Shown one piece after another: positions 1-11,105 of a stretch of DNA of 64,000 nucleotides (positions within the stretch are counted from its first letter, which is position 1; the number at the start of each line of letters is the position of its first letter). The translations under genes and the position numbers were made by a program. The notes under the pieces are model-generated. The model was not told the DNA's origin and searched no databases. It was given only the letters and a program-made list of their open reading frames with translations. The stretch is from Catonia carolina (taxonomy: Eukaryota; Arthropoda; Insecta; Hemiptera; Achilidae), in contig JAQMRL010000001.1 in the NCBI GenBank assembly GCA_035578175.1, positions 437,481,639 to 437,545,638 of the forward strand, read 5' to 3'.

Positions 1-90
1 TCATTTTAATACACAACAACCTCACTAATCCAAACTAATTGGGACAGGAACCTGCTCAGATATTATATTGTTCATATATCTCAAAAATTC

Positions 91-484
91 TGCCCATAAC
101 AGACAGGTGGAGTGTCAAATTATTTACACTCAATGTGTTCATTGCAGGGCTAAAATAAATAGTTCTGTTTCTTATCACATGGTCAGCCAATTAAATGACT
201 GAATCATTTAAAAACATAAGAGATAGAGGTGTAAAAGACACTAATCAGAGATATCTCCTTTGAAAGTAATGAATTTCATTATACAGCCAGACCCTGTGGT
301 GAATGAAGTGAATGTGTCATTTGCAGAGTGGAAAATATGTGCTTTTCAGAGGGCCCGGCATGCTGATAAGCGTACTTTCCACTCAGTGAGGAAAGCAATT
401 GTAAACCACCTCACTTCTCGTTTTACTTAGTAAAACGTCTACAGGTTCAAACCAGCATTTCAGCTGATGACCTAAACAACAACA
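91..484 (+). mobile_element. Family A SINE-like element, full length
   Basis: Runs from CTGCCCATAACAGACAGG to the hairpin ACCAGCATTTCAGCTGATG and the ACAACAACAA tail. I see no pol III A/B boxes at its 5' end. The frame reading MNFIIQPDPVVNEVKVSF in most copies is a repeat shadow. Confidence 0.85.
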
Positions 485-1130
485 ATCTCAAAAATGTGAA
501 TAAAAACATAATCCAACAAACTGATTAATTATGTACACAGAGTACTTAATTCATATTTTAGTAGTCATTAAAGCACTGAATACAGTACATAGAGAAGCAC
601 AACATTACACACACAGATGTCATGTTTATAAAGTTCTGGTGAAATATTTCGCCATCAAGATTTTTAATATCACAACAGTAAACAATTAGTGATTATGTGG
701 CCAGGTAGAAGTGAAATTGTATTATTTCTTATGTTTGCTAATGATTTACAGCTGTTTATTCCACTTAAACTTTTAGATTTTTAACTTGACTACTTCCTTA
801 ACGGATAAATTACTATAGGCCAATTAAATCATAAACAGTAGGCTACAAAAATACATTATACGAAATGAATGAACAATTTTAATTTAGCCTATTCAATTTT
901 ACATATTTTAGTGTAATTTATTACTATAACAGAAAAACGTAGTATAAAATTGCCTATGTGCATGCCCCAACTGAAGACAGTGGAAGAATTCCTCCTTTAA
1001 CTGCCTCTTTGTGACAGCGGGAGTAGCATCAGTGATGATAAACAGCTGGAGCAGTAGAGGAATAGTATCAATGGATAGTAGTGGGAGAGGTGAAAACTGT
1101 ATAAGCAGAGCAAGCCACGTCTTATAAGTT
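485..1130. other. AT-rich, nothing recognised
   Basis: No repeat family, splice-bounded frame or RNA gene seen. The same holds for 1472-1933, 2500-2801 and 3546-3989. Confidence 0.5.
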
Positions 1131-1471
1131 TTTTTTAACTTTTTTGTTTTTTTATTCCTAATATGTGTTTGTTGCAATCTGTTCAATTTAGAACAATAAG
1201 CAACCCCATGACCCAATGAGATAAGGATGATGTGTATGACATGTAAATGAGGTGTAGTCTTGTACAGACCCAGGCCGACCATTCCTGAGAGAATATGGTT
1301 AATTAAACTCCAACCATCAACGTACACCGGTAACCACCTGTCTAGTATTCAAATCCGTATAGAAGTAACTACCTTTACTAGGATTTGAACCAGGAACCTT
1401 CGTCTTCGTAAATCATCTGTTAAACAGCTGATTTTGGCGATGACTTTATCTCTAGACCAACCCGGTGGGTT
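1131..1471 (-). mobile_element. Family B tRNA-like SINE, full length
   Basis: On the minus strand: ACCAACCCGGTGGG complement head, A-box-like TTGGTCTAGAG, palindrome remnant TCAGCTGTTTAACAG, B-box-like GGTTCAAATCC, body with TGGTTACCGGTGTACGTTGATGG-type sequence, and an A-rich tail. Confidence 0.85.
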
Positions 1472-1933
1472 GGTTACTTTTTTAACTTGTAAATGATTAT
1501 TTGTAAAAGGATTTAACACTTGTACACTAAATAACATAGTGTTTCCTTCAAGTAGGCTTGTACTAAATCAAATTTACGCATTCCCAAACCAAAAGTAACA
1601 CATACTAATAAAAAAATTTATTGCATCTACATATTTTTTAAATTAAATTTACATAATGTAGAATTTAAAACACCTTAGTAATTTATACAGTCATATTAAA
1701 TGTTCTACAATAAATTCCATAACATAGAATTAAAATGTAAAGTTATCAGAAAATATCTTATAATGTTAACTGTAAGTTCAATTTAATCATTCCATTTTCA
1801 ATTCAAGTATCAGCAAGTGTCACCAGGAAATCATTTATTTCCATATTAATATTGCATTTATTTCAGTTTTATAATTGTTCTAATAGGCCTAATTAATTAC
1901 AATTTTAGGCGGTAAACATACCTAAACAATCAA

Positions 1934-2089
1934 TTTTTACTTTCTCTTGCCTATATGAATATATAGGAAGGAAAGTATTGTTTTCATGTCGATTTTTCGA
2001 AATCAAGTTTTCACCGGATCTACACATTTTCAGACCCCCTGAACCCAAAAAACATGTTTTTAGCGATCCGTCTGTGTGTGTGTCTCTCT

Positions 2090-2152
<63 letters not shown>

Positions 2153-2499
2153 TGCATGTGTGTGTGTGTGTGTGTGCGTGTGTGTGTTTTAAGATTTTGG
2201 CCTTAGTATGCATTTTACGACAAAAACGTATATAATCAAATTTATAGAAAATTAAAAGATCTACAACTATAGAGCATTTTTCTCTACAGAGCCTAGTTTA
2301 GCATGAAAGAGTGATGTTCCGTATTTTGAAGCCAAACTGTAGTTGATTTTCATTTTGCGTCTTTCACTCATGATTAAAATTAGGTTATGTTATTGAAGTT
2401 AGTTTTATTGTTTATTCCTAATGTTTTATTAATAATGTTAGGTTTATTGTTAACTATTTGCATTGGCAAGAGAAAGTTGTGTGAGTGTTTCACACCAGA
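1934..2499 (-). mobile_element. X element, internally deleted, with long TG tract
   Basis: Inverted copy with both ends intact (TTTTTACTTTCTCTTGCC to TTTCACACCAGA). About 400 internal bases are missing between the (TG)n tract (2088-2187) and the AGATTTTGGCCTTAGTATGC segment. Mispairing at the microsatellite is a likely cause of the deletion. Confidence 0.85.
2088..2187. repeat. (TG)n microsatellite in X
   Basis: About 50 TG units with a few interruptions. Confidence 0.95.
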
Positions 2500-2812
2500 T
2501 TTTTACTCATACATTATAAATCATAATAAAATGTGGGTGTATAAATCCAGCAGTAAAGTCTGAATCAGAGTACATGGCAGCAGTTATGAGAAAAAGAGTC
2601 AGATTTACCAGGTACAGGAAGAACCCTTACTGCATATGGAAAAGCCACAGAACAGAAATTCCACTAAAGATACAGTAACATGTAGGTGTGGTGACTCATT
2701 TCCATAATCACTAAAATTTCTACAACATTATTATACGCTGTTAATAGAACAATCAGAAATTCATATCATTAATCCTGTACCTACAAATTTTTTTGTATTA
2801 TAGATTAGATCT

Positions 2813-3210
2813 CTGCCCAAAACGAGCAGGTGGAGTGTTATTTTAATTGCACTCTATCTGTTTGGTCCAGGGCTAAAAAAAAATAGTTCTGTTTCTTATC
2901 ACATAGTCAGCCACTTATATGACTGAACTATTTAAGAACAGAAGAGGTAGAGGTGTAAAAGACACTAGTCAGAGTTATCTCCTCTGAGAGTAATGAATTT
3001 CACTATGCAGCCAGACCCTGTGGTGAATGAAGTGAAGTTGTCATTTACAGAGTGGAAAATATGTGCTTTTCAGAGGGCCCGGCATGCTGATAAGCATACT
3101 CTTTCAACTCAGTGAGGAAGGCAATGGTAAACCACCTTACTCCTCGTTTTTACTTAGTAAAACCTCTACAGGTTCAAACCAGCCTTCCGGCTGTTGACCT
3201 AAACAACAAC
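2813..3210 (+). mobile_element. Family A element, subfamily 2, with 11-bp duplication
   Basis: Flanked by AGATTAGATCT (2802-2812 and 3211-3221). Subfamily 2 differs in the 5' part (TTAATTGCACTCTATCTG) and is shared with 56843 and 61256. Confidence 0.93.
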
Positions 3211-3427
3211 AGATTAGATCTACTCCAGGAGTTGATGAACAAACAATTTTTCCTTTATCTCTAAAATGACTACAGTAAATATTTTTTGTACAGGATAGTC
3301 TGCATCAGTAATCAACAATTTTGCATTATTTAAATTAATTTTTGTAATTTTTTAATGTTAATCTACTTATGGTTTATTGCTATTAATTATTATAAAATTA
3401 TTCATACCAATAATTTTACAAAGAGAA

Positions 3428-3545
3428 ATGAAAGTAAGGTTTTTTAACTTACTTAATTTATTCACAACTGTAAAATGCAGCCAGTGAATCTGATGGAGTT
3501 ATACTATAAAATTGACGTTTTGACTGCTACTCAATAATGCTACTC
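3428..3545 (-). mobile_element. Jockey 3' UTR fragment
   Basis: This stretch (TTATTCACAACTGTAAAATG then CAGCCAGTGAATCTGATG) matches the 3' UTR of the Jockey element at 46420-46530. Only the last 100 bases or so of that family are present: an extremely truncated insertion. Confidence 0.6.
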
Positions 3546-3989
3546 CAACTCAGATTATTTTTAAATAATAAATTATAGTAAAATTCGGTTATAACGAAGT
3601 CAATTGTAATGAAAATCCGGAAATAATGTATGAAAGTGGTATATTTTTGGTTGGTTTTATAAATGTTATTAACAGATTGTAAAGTCTGATATAAAAAAGA
3701 AGACAGTAAATGGTTGTAGGATTTAGTAGAAAACACACGTTTCAGATTGTTTACTTACAAGTTAGTGTGGTAGGGAGTTTTCAGGAGCAAAGAGAAGTTT
3801 TGTAATCTGCCAACATTACCACTCGTTCTGCCATGCATGTTGAATCAAACCATAGATATAATCTGTATAATACGTTCTTACATTTCCATCAAAGTTGTAT
3901 AGTTGTTATCATATTACGGACGTTGTTTAGTGACGGACGGACAAAACAAAATTATAGAAGACAATTATAGATCATAAAAATTTCTTCTG

Positions 3990-4141
3990 AATTTGAAATT
4001 ATTTTATGTTATTCACTCATGATTAAAATTACGTTATGTTTTTCATTTTACAGTACATTCTTTACTCATGATTACATGTAACTTATATTTATGATTTTTT
4101 TACATTGGCAAGAGAAATTCGTGTGAGTGTTTCACAGTAGA
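3990..4141 (-). mobile_element. X element fragment (hairpin end only)
   Basis: Matches the hairpin end of X (ACTCATGATTAAAATTACG ... GAGTGTTTCACAGTAGA) with small internal duplications. The other end is missing. Confidence 0.65.
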
Positions 4142-4331
4142 TATTTAATATTGGCTACATAAAATCCTATTTTTACATTTCCTTGATGGGAGAAAAAAAA
4201 ACACACTAAGATCACAGGGAATTTTCAAATTAAACTACCAATAATTATTCCTTTCAGTATCGATACAAACCAAATCCTCTGTTTCTAGGTTCTTGACCTA
4301 ATACGTAAAATTGTTCTTATTAACTTATTAA

Positions 4332-5030
4332 AGAGGGTAGTCAACCCAGAAAATGAAAATGAAAACTTCTGGCTATAATTTATTATTATTTATTTTAAAT
4401 GAAAGATAATTTACTAGTAATGATCTACCATTTGAACCACGCCAAAAAATTTATTACAACCCCTAATATAAGGGTGAGGTTGGAAAAGCAGGCTTTTACG
4501 GGGAATCAAATATCTCAGGAACCAAGAAAGATATCAGCATGATTCTTATGCTTCAAAATACTGAAAATTGCTGTCTATTATCTGTTGTATGCGCTTGTAT
4601 GTAGTTTTTCTTACAAGAAATTTATTGAAGAACAACCATATTTTCAAAAACATTTATTTTATGTATTCACAAATTGTTTTTTAACAAAATCCCTATTAAG
4701 GTTTTTGTAATAATCATTCCACAGATAATAGAGCAAGAAATTATGAACTTTTGGAAAAAACATCGTCCAAATATCTTTAATACAAACCAAAATATTTAAT
4801 TCCCAAGGATGTACAATCATGCAAAAACCAGATTTCCGGAAAACTTAAAGTTGAAGGAATAATTTCATTCCCCTTGTTAGTGAGCTTTATTTTAAAAATG
4901 ATTTTTTTTTATAACTTTTTGTCAACGTACAAAGTAAACAAATGATGTAATTCAGAAAATTTTAAACTTCAAATAAATCCAAAAAACAATCAAAATTTAA
5001 AAAAAAAAACATCTTGAGTTGACTATCCCC
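4332..5030. mobile_element. H MITE (TTAA flanks)
   Basis: 699 bp with ends AGAGGGTAGTCAACCCAG and (inward) GGGGATAGTCAACTCAAG, TTAA on both sides (4328-4331, 5031-5034). It lies 70 bases downstream of the host exon. Confidence 0.8.
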
Positions 5031-5104
5031 TTAAATCATAAAAATTTCTTCTGAATTTGAAAGAAACCAGATGAAAATTTTAATGAATAGGAATATAATT
5101 ATAC

Positions 5105-5280
5105 CTTTTCGATGTGGTTTAGGAGAACCAGATAATGGTGTACGAGCCGGTGAAGTTTGACCTGATCTAGTTTGCCTTGGTTTGTCTTCAGATGCATCTA
5201 CATCTTCTTGTGTTAATGGCGATAAACTAACTAACTGAGGACTTGGATCTGAGCACCTCCTCCTGAACAATCTCATACCT
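5105..5280 (-). CDS. Candidate internal exon of an unidentified host gene
   Basis: Seen: on the minus strand a long pyrimidine tract ends in TTTGTTTCAG directly before 5280, an excellent splice acceptor. The open frame ends at 5105 with AAAAG followed by GTATAA, a good donor. The exon is 176 bp: one base completing an upstream codon, 58 codons, one base left over. It encodes a basic, Ser/Pro-rich stretch that begins near MRLFRRRCSDPSPQ, has an acidic middle (residues about 22-32) and ends with SP/TP sites near SPARTPLSGSPKP. No domain is recognisable; it looks like a disordered linker carrying proline-directed phosphorylation sites. It is clearly less AT-rich than its flanks and is in no repeat family seen here. 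The ATG at 5276 need not be a start. The frame runs past the donor into AT-rich sequence and stops, as expected for intron. No partner exon was found, so the introns would be large. A chance open frame is the alternative. Confidence 0.55.
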
Positions 5281-5411
5281 CTGAAACAAAAAACAAATTG
5301 GAAATCAAAAATAATGTTTGTAGATTATAATTCCTAGGCTACGACATATTGAAGTTATGATGTTCCAGTTGGTATAAAAATTTAAGCAAGATAAAGGGTC
5401 TTTTCCGTTTT

Positions 5412-5598
5412 AACCCACCGGGTTGGTCTAGAGGCAAAGTCGTCGCCAAAATCAGCTGTTTATCAATCAGCTGATTTTCGGAGACGAACGTTCCTGGTTC
5501 AAATCCTAGTAAATATATTTACTTTTATACGGATTTGAATACTAGACAGTGGTTACCGGTGTACTTTGATGGTTGGGGTTTAATTAACCATATTCTGT
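5412..5598 (+). mobile_element. Family B SINE, 3' truncated, joined to a P fragment
   Basis: Head through to TTAATTAACCATATTCTG, then directly a P-family segment (5600-5690: TGTAAAATGTTGAATTTTG). Confidence 0.8.
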
Positions 5599-5599
5599 T

Positions 5600-5690
5600 G
5601 TAAAATGTTGAATTTTGTTTTATAGGGGCTTGAATCATGTTTTTCTAGTGCCAGAACAATAAGACATTTTTATGTTAAGCCCTGATAAAT
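5600..5690. mobile_element. P MITE fragment
   Basis: TTGTAAAATGTTGAATTTTG to ATGTTAAGCCCTG matches P positions about 45-140. Confidence 0.65.
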
Positions 5691-5692
5691 AT

Positions 5693-6108
5693 ACAGGGTG
5701 ATTCATGAAGTTCTCCCCCCACTTCTACAGCACATTGTACTAGTAAAAATAATGAAAAAATGTTATATAAACATAGGTCTGAAAACGCTTCGTTAGCGAG
5801 TTACAGCTAGCGAAAGTTTCGCCTGGATTTCAGTTCACCAGGTGAAATGAGGTCTTCCTGGAATTGTGGTAAGGTAGATTAAGGGGCAAATTCAATCATT
5901 TCTTATGGTTTTTGATCTGATAAATTGAATAAAACAGGTCCCAGATCTGTAAGTTAAATAGTTTTTGAGAAAACCAGTGTCAAATGCAAAAAATGGAGTG
6001 AAAATCACATTTTTTCATCTTTGGGCAAGGATAACTGTGTTATTTCACCAAGAAACAGTTAAAATTTTCAATAAAAAATGTAGAAAATTTTATTCTGAAC
6101 AAACCGGT
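5693..6108. other. Unassigned transposon-like piece
   Basis: Starts ACAGGGTGATTCATGAAGTT, a form typical of DNA-transposon ends in insects, but the other end is not seen. GGTGATTCACGAAAATAAAA at 49435 may be a second trace. No coding region. Confidence 0.35.
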
Positions 6109-6109
6109 G

Positions 6110-6531
6110 TTTGATTTTCGGAGACGAAGGTTCCTGGTTCAAATCCTAGTAAAGGTACAGTCCAGCCTCTCTTAGTTTGCTCCTAATGTAAACAAACAAT
6201 GACGTCACTGAGCATGCGCATTATATCAAAATGTGTACACGCTTATTAAAAAGTGACAACAAAATAATTTCAAAAGTATTTAAATACAAAACACTTTTAA
6301 AAGTATTTTTATAAATGAAATTGTTAAGCCTTACATCATATCATGACTGATATTTTTAGTACTTTAAGTACTTATAATTTAAAAAATAGTTAACTTAATA
6401 GGAATACGACATCCGTAAAGTCGGAGACTCTAGTGTGCACCCTGTAGTAGGTGGCTTTTGTTTGTTGACAGTAGGAGCAAACTAAGAACAGCTGAACGGT
6501 AGTTACTTTTATACGGATTTAAATACTAGTA
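6110..6531 (+). mobile_element. Family B SINE fragment split by an M MITE
   Basis: TGATTTTCGGAGACGAAGG to AAAGGTA, then the M MITE (6159-6500), then TAGTTACTTTTATACGGATT. It gives the exact TA site of M. Confidence 0.85.
6159..6500. mobile_element. M MITE (TA target), intact
   Basis: 342 bp inside a B SINE, TA at both sides. Inverted ends CAGTCCAGCCTCTCTTAG and (inward) CCGTTCAGCTGTTCTTAG, then TTTGCTCCT. No coding capacity. Ends are of mariner/Tc1 type. Confidence 0.88.
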
Positions 6532-7596
6532 TTTGATTTGATCCAAAACTGTATCAGCAATGTCACTCTGATAATAAAAAATTAATTAAATTCTAAAATA
6601 TAAAAATTAACAATATTCTAACCTAAGTAACAAGATGTTAGACTTTCTCTTTGCAGCTATATACTTTAATAAATTTATCTTTGTTCCTTTTCACCAAACA
6701 CCACATTCTCCACAAGATTAAGTGGGAAAATAAATTTCTAAAACTGTTCATTTTGCTAATAGTCATCAAGAATTCTATTAATAACATCTATGCTGTTTAA
6801 AAGCTAATCAACCATGTTGATTTTATTATTATTAAGTTATTTAGTCGAATAAAAACTTAATTAAATTTATTTCAACTTTCTCAAGGTCAGTTAACATAAA
6901 ACTACTAAATAAATAAAATTAATCGTTCAAATAAAAAATAAAAAACAATACTTGCACATATGCTTTTCATTATAAATTAACATTCCAAAAGATAATTAAT
7001 CTTATAATTTGCATTAAAACGTAAATTATTTCTTAACGAATTGTATTATCCTACATCAATTAAAATTTTTCTGTTAAACTTAATTTTATAACTGAAATAT
7101 TACCTATAGGCCTATAACGGATAGAACTAAAAGATTCCTTATAAAATTTTTATTAATATATAAATATAAAACTTCTATGGTAATGTGTGGTAAATTTTTA
7201 TAACTATATATATTATAAATTTAAATTATTATTTTACGATATATTGGTAAAGGAAAACAAGTGTGTCTTTTATAAAATATTAGTAGGTACTACAGAAAGA
7301 TGTATGTGTGGGTAGAAAGTTCAAGTTGTCACAACAATTACCACACTATTTTAAAAACATAAATCAACAATAGCATTTAATATTTTACCTATAAATTTAT
7401 TTATATAACAACAATAACAAGTTAATTAATCATTTTTCTCTTTCTCTTAACAAACAATATCAGAATTTAATTAATTGAATTTTTATGTAAACAAATTTTA
7501 TCACTTAATTATTAACTGAAATTTATAAAAAGGTCTCACCATTTTATTTCCTTGTACTGTTAGTAATTAAAATTGTGTTTTTAATTTTCCAACATG
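6532..7596. other. AT-rich, nothing recognised
   Basis: About 1 kb of very AT-rich sequence without frames or repeats that I can support. Confidence 0.5.
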
Positions 7597-7924
7597 ACCC
7601 ACCGGATTGGTCTAGAGGTAAATTCGTCGCCAAAATCAGCTGTTTAACAGCTGATTTTCAGAGACGAAGGTTCCTGGTTCAAATCCTAGTAAAGGTAGTT
7701 ACTTTTATACGGATTTTAATACTAGACAGTGGTTACCGGTGTACTTTGATGGTTGGGGTTTAATTAACCATACTCTCTCAGGAATGGTCGGCCTGGATCT
7801 GTACAAGACTACACCTCATTTACACGTCATACACATCATATTCATCTCATTGGGTCATGGGGTTGCTTATTGTTCTAAAATGAACAAATTGCAACTTACA
7901 CAAATTAGGAATAAAAAAAAAATT
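7597..7924 (+). mobile_element. Family B tRNA-like SINE, full length
   Basis: Good reference copy. The head contains the palindrome AAAATCAGCTG-TTTAA-CAGCTGATTTT (27 bp). Ends in a poly-A run. Confidence 0.88.
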
Positions 7925-8090
7925 TTCAAACAAGCATTGGTTAGAACATGTGGTGTTCTTAATTATGTAATGACACTAACATAGCAATATTTTACTGATA
8001 AGGCAATAGTGTCAAAAGCTAACGATGATCCTTCCAAAAGCTTCTTACAAAAATCTATTTCATTTTACATGTTATAAAGGATTAGGGATT

Positions 8091-8688
8091 TTTAAATTCA
8101 AAACTCCGACATTATAAAACTGTGGTTCTTCCGAAAATCACATTCAAAGTGAAATGATCTCCAGCCTCAGGAGAATCAACTTGGAATACAAATTCTCAAA
8201 ATTAGAACGTCAGATCATCAGAAAATGCCTGAACAACAGATGGTTCTCTGACGGGATTTGGAAGCCCGTCCCGAACGAAGAAGTCTACAGAAATTCAGAA
8301 CCTCTAGCAAATCAGATAAGGAAAAAGAGAATTACTTCCTTTGGACATCTCTTGAGAAGTGACTCCGCCAGAATCTCCACACAAATCATCAACTATTTCC
8401 TAAACAGAAAATCTCAGCCCCACTGGATCAAAGAAATTGAACAGAACATGAACGAAATCTAAATCTCACTTGAGGACCTGAAAAGAAAATCCAGAAATTA
8501 CCACAAACTGAACAGCACAAGACTTTAACAGAAGAGATCGACCGAACGACAGAAAATCGTGTATTCTGATGAAGAATGTCAGAAGAGATCATAAATATTG
8601 AAGGAATACTGGCGAAGAATCAAGGAAAGAAACATCAGGAAAAGTAGCCTACTCCAGTACAACAAAAATTGAAATAAAGTGTTTCTTC
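8091..8688 (+). pseudogene. LINE ORF2 C-terminal fragment with 3' end
   Basis: The frame 8154-8462 (about 100 codons) contains EMISSLRR-like and KLERQIIRKCLNNRWFSDG, then IRKKRITSFGHLLRSDSARI, the GHLLR helix typical of non-LTR reverse transcriptase C-termini. After a stop at 8461 the same frame goes on (ISLEDLKRKSRNYHKL...), ending with LKEYWRRIKERNI near 8640. AATAAA at about 8673 lies just before the K MITE, which may have landed in the 3' end. It belongs to the same broad type as the fragments at 34500 and 45207. Confidence 0.72.
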
Positions 8689-8694
8689 TTTAAG

Positions 8695-9415
8695 GGAAGA
8701 CTGTACTTTGTATCCCGCCAATGTTAAATTAGCTATTTTTAGGTACATTTTTCATAGGATTGGTGAAAGATAGGAAAACGAAACTTTACACACTTATAGT
8801 CGTAGGGTGGTTTTAGCAACTAAGATTTTTTCAATTTAATCTGTTGGACCATAAAGTTTTTAAAAGAATAACGAATAACATAAAAATTTTAAAAAAAAAT
8901 TTCTACGTTTTTTGCATATTACTAATTTTTTGAGCACCTGAGGTAATAAAAACAATGTCAGTAAATGTGCATGCACATGATAATTAACTGGTAAACATTT
9001 TAGCCTGGTAGGTTAAATGGTTTCTGAGAAAAACGTACCTAAGTGTCAAAAATCTAAATTTACGGGAAAAAGCACAAATAAAAACAAAATGAACATGAAC
9101 AAGTTAATTTTCCATCAACAGTTGGTTAGAAAGCTGCACTAACAGCGAAGAATAGGTATTAAAAATAGTTGAGATATTAAAAAAAAACTAAAATTCTTTT
9201 TGCACTAAAACGGACAATATAAAAATATGAAAAATATTTGTTCTTGGCGACATGTTAATTTTAAGAGTAAACCTGATAAAAACTTAATTTTTTTCATTAA
9301 AATAATTATTTTGTTGTAATTTAATGTTTTTGTGGTAGATCTAGGTCTAAACTATTGAAAAATATAAAAAACCAAAAATCAAAATTTTCAGTCAAAACCA
9401 TCCGACAGTCTCCTC
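8695..9415. mobile_element. K MITE (TTAA flanks)
   Basis: 721 bp, ends GGGAAGACTGT and (inward) GAGGAGACTGT, TTAA at 8691-8694 and 9416-9419. No coding region. Confidence 0.72.
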
Positions 9416-9471
9416 TTAATGGACTTATGTAGTCCTATGTGGCTTGAAAAAAAGGATTAAGAAATGAAAAA

Positions 9472-10408
9472 TCTGGTGTGAAACACTCACACAACTTTCT
9501 CTTGCCAATGCAAATGATTAATAATAAACCTAACATTATTAATAAAATATTAGAAATAAACAAAAACTAACCTCAAAAACATAACCTTATTTAAATCATG
9601 AGTGAATGACGCAAAATGACAATCGAACTCAGTTTGGCTTAAAAATACGGAAAATCACGCTTTCACGCTAAACTAGGCTCTGTAGAGAAAAATGCTCTAA
9701 ACAAAAGTTGTAGATCTTTTAATTTTCTATAACTTTTATTATATACACTTTTGTCGTAAAATGCATACTAAGACCGAAATGTTAAAAAAATCTATTTTTC
9801 TCACGTTTTCGTGAGAAAAGAAACAGAAAATCGCAAATTACCGCTAAACTAAGCGTTATACAAAAAAATGTTTGAAACAGAAGTTGTAGGTTTTTAAATT
9901 CTCTACAACTTTTATTATATAAGTTTTTGCGCTAAAATTTATATTAAAGCCGTAATCTTAAAAAAACAACGTTTTTACGTGAAAACAGCCTCACCGAGAA
10001 TTTCAGCAAACATGGCGCCTACCCTATCTTGTAGAGAATAAAAAATTGAGTAAAATAGGCGATTTTAAAAAAAATCGTAGGACCAGTTTTTGAGAAAATC
10101 GCAAAAAACTGAAAAATTATACGAATAAACTACTACTTCCGGTTGACCGATTTTGATGAAAATGTTCGTGTCGCGTCCGGTAGTGGTATGTAACTTAAGT
10201 TTCAAGTTTCAAGTTCGTACGATGTTCCGTTCTTGAGATATTCTGTTCACACACAGACACACACACACAGACCAATCGCTGAAAACATGTTTTTTGGGTT
10301 CAGGGGGTCTGAAAACGTATAGATCCGGTGAAAACTCGATTTCGAAAAATCGACATGAAAACAATACTTTCCTTCCTATATATTCATATAGGCAAGAGAA
10401 AGTAAAAA
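9472..10408 (+). mobile_element. X element, full length
   Basis: Starts TCTGGTGTGAAACACTCAC, whose GTGTGA/TCACAC arms make a 5-base-loop hairpin, and ends GGCAAGAGAAAGTAAAAA. The motif ACTTTCTCTTGCC near the start is the inverse of GGCAAGAGAAAGT at the end. Inside are two diverged modules of about 150 bp (each with GTTGTAG...ACAACTTTTATTATATA) and a CA tract. It is preceded by AAAAA and followed by T, like the other copies. A conserved frame reading PEPKKHVFSDWSVCV is a by-product of the repeat. Confidence 0.85.
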
Positions 10409-10657
10409 TGAAAATAAATGAACAAGGCTTCATACATAACCTTCTACTGTAGTCTACTATAACAATAAACAGCGCAGCGTTCAGATTCCGTACAGGAATG
10501 ATGTGCGAGCGATACTGATCCTTAGGCTTACATCTCGACAGGCGACTAACGTAGGGACACGTCTTACAATCCCAAACTTACTTTAATTTACTGAAGATTA
10601 TTAGACAAAAGCTAAATAATATCTTTAGAAAAAATAGTAATTCCCTATAACTATATG

Positions 10658-11054
10658 TGTTGTTGTTTAGGTCATCAGCCAAAAGGCTGGTTTGAACCTG
10701 TAGAGGTTTTACTAAGTAAAACAAGAAGTGAGGTTATTTACAGTTGCCTTCCTCACTGAGTGAAAAAGTACGCTTATCAGCATGCCGGGCCCTCTGCAAA
10801 GCAAATATTTTCTACTCTGCAAACGATACCTTTACTTCATTCACCACAGGGTCTGGCTGTATAATTAAATTCATTACTTTCAGAGGAGATAACTCTGATT
10901 AGTGTCACAATACACCTCTACCTCTTCTGTTCTTAAATGATTCAGTCATTAAATTGGCTGACCATGTGATAAGAAACATAACTATTTATTTTAGCCCTGC
11001 AACTAACAGATTAAGTGTAAATAATTTGACACTCCACCTGTCCGTTATGGGCAG
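10658..11054 (-). mobile_element. Family A element, with 13-bp duplication
   Basis: Flanked by CTATAACTATATG (10645-10657 and 11055-11067). Complete. Confidence 0.93.
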
Positions 11055-11105
11055 CTATAACTATATGCAGTCATAACGCCAGTTTGGATTTACAGATTAC
11101 GTTTA

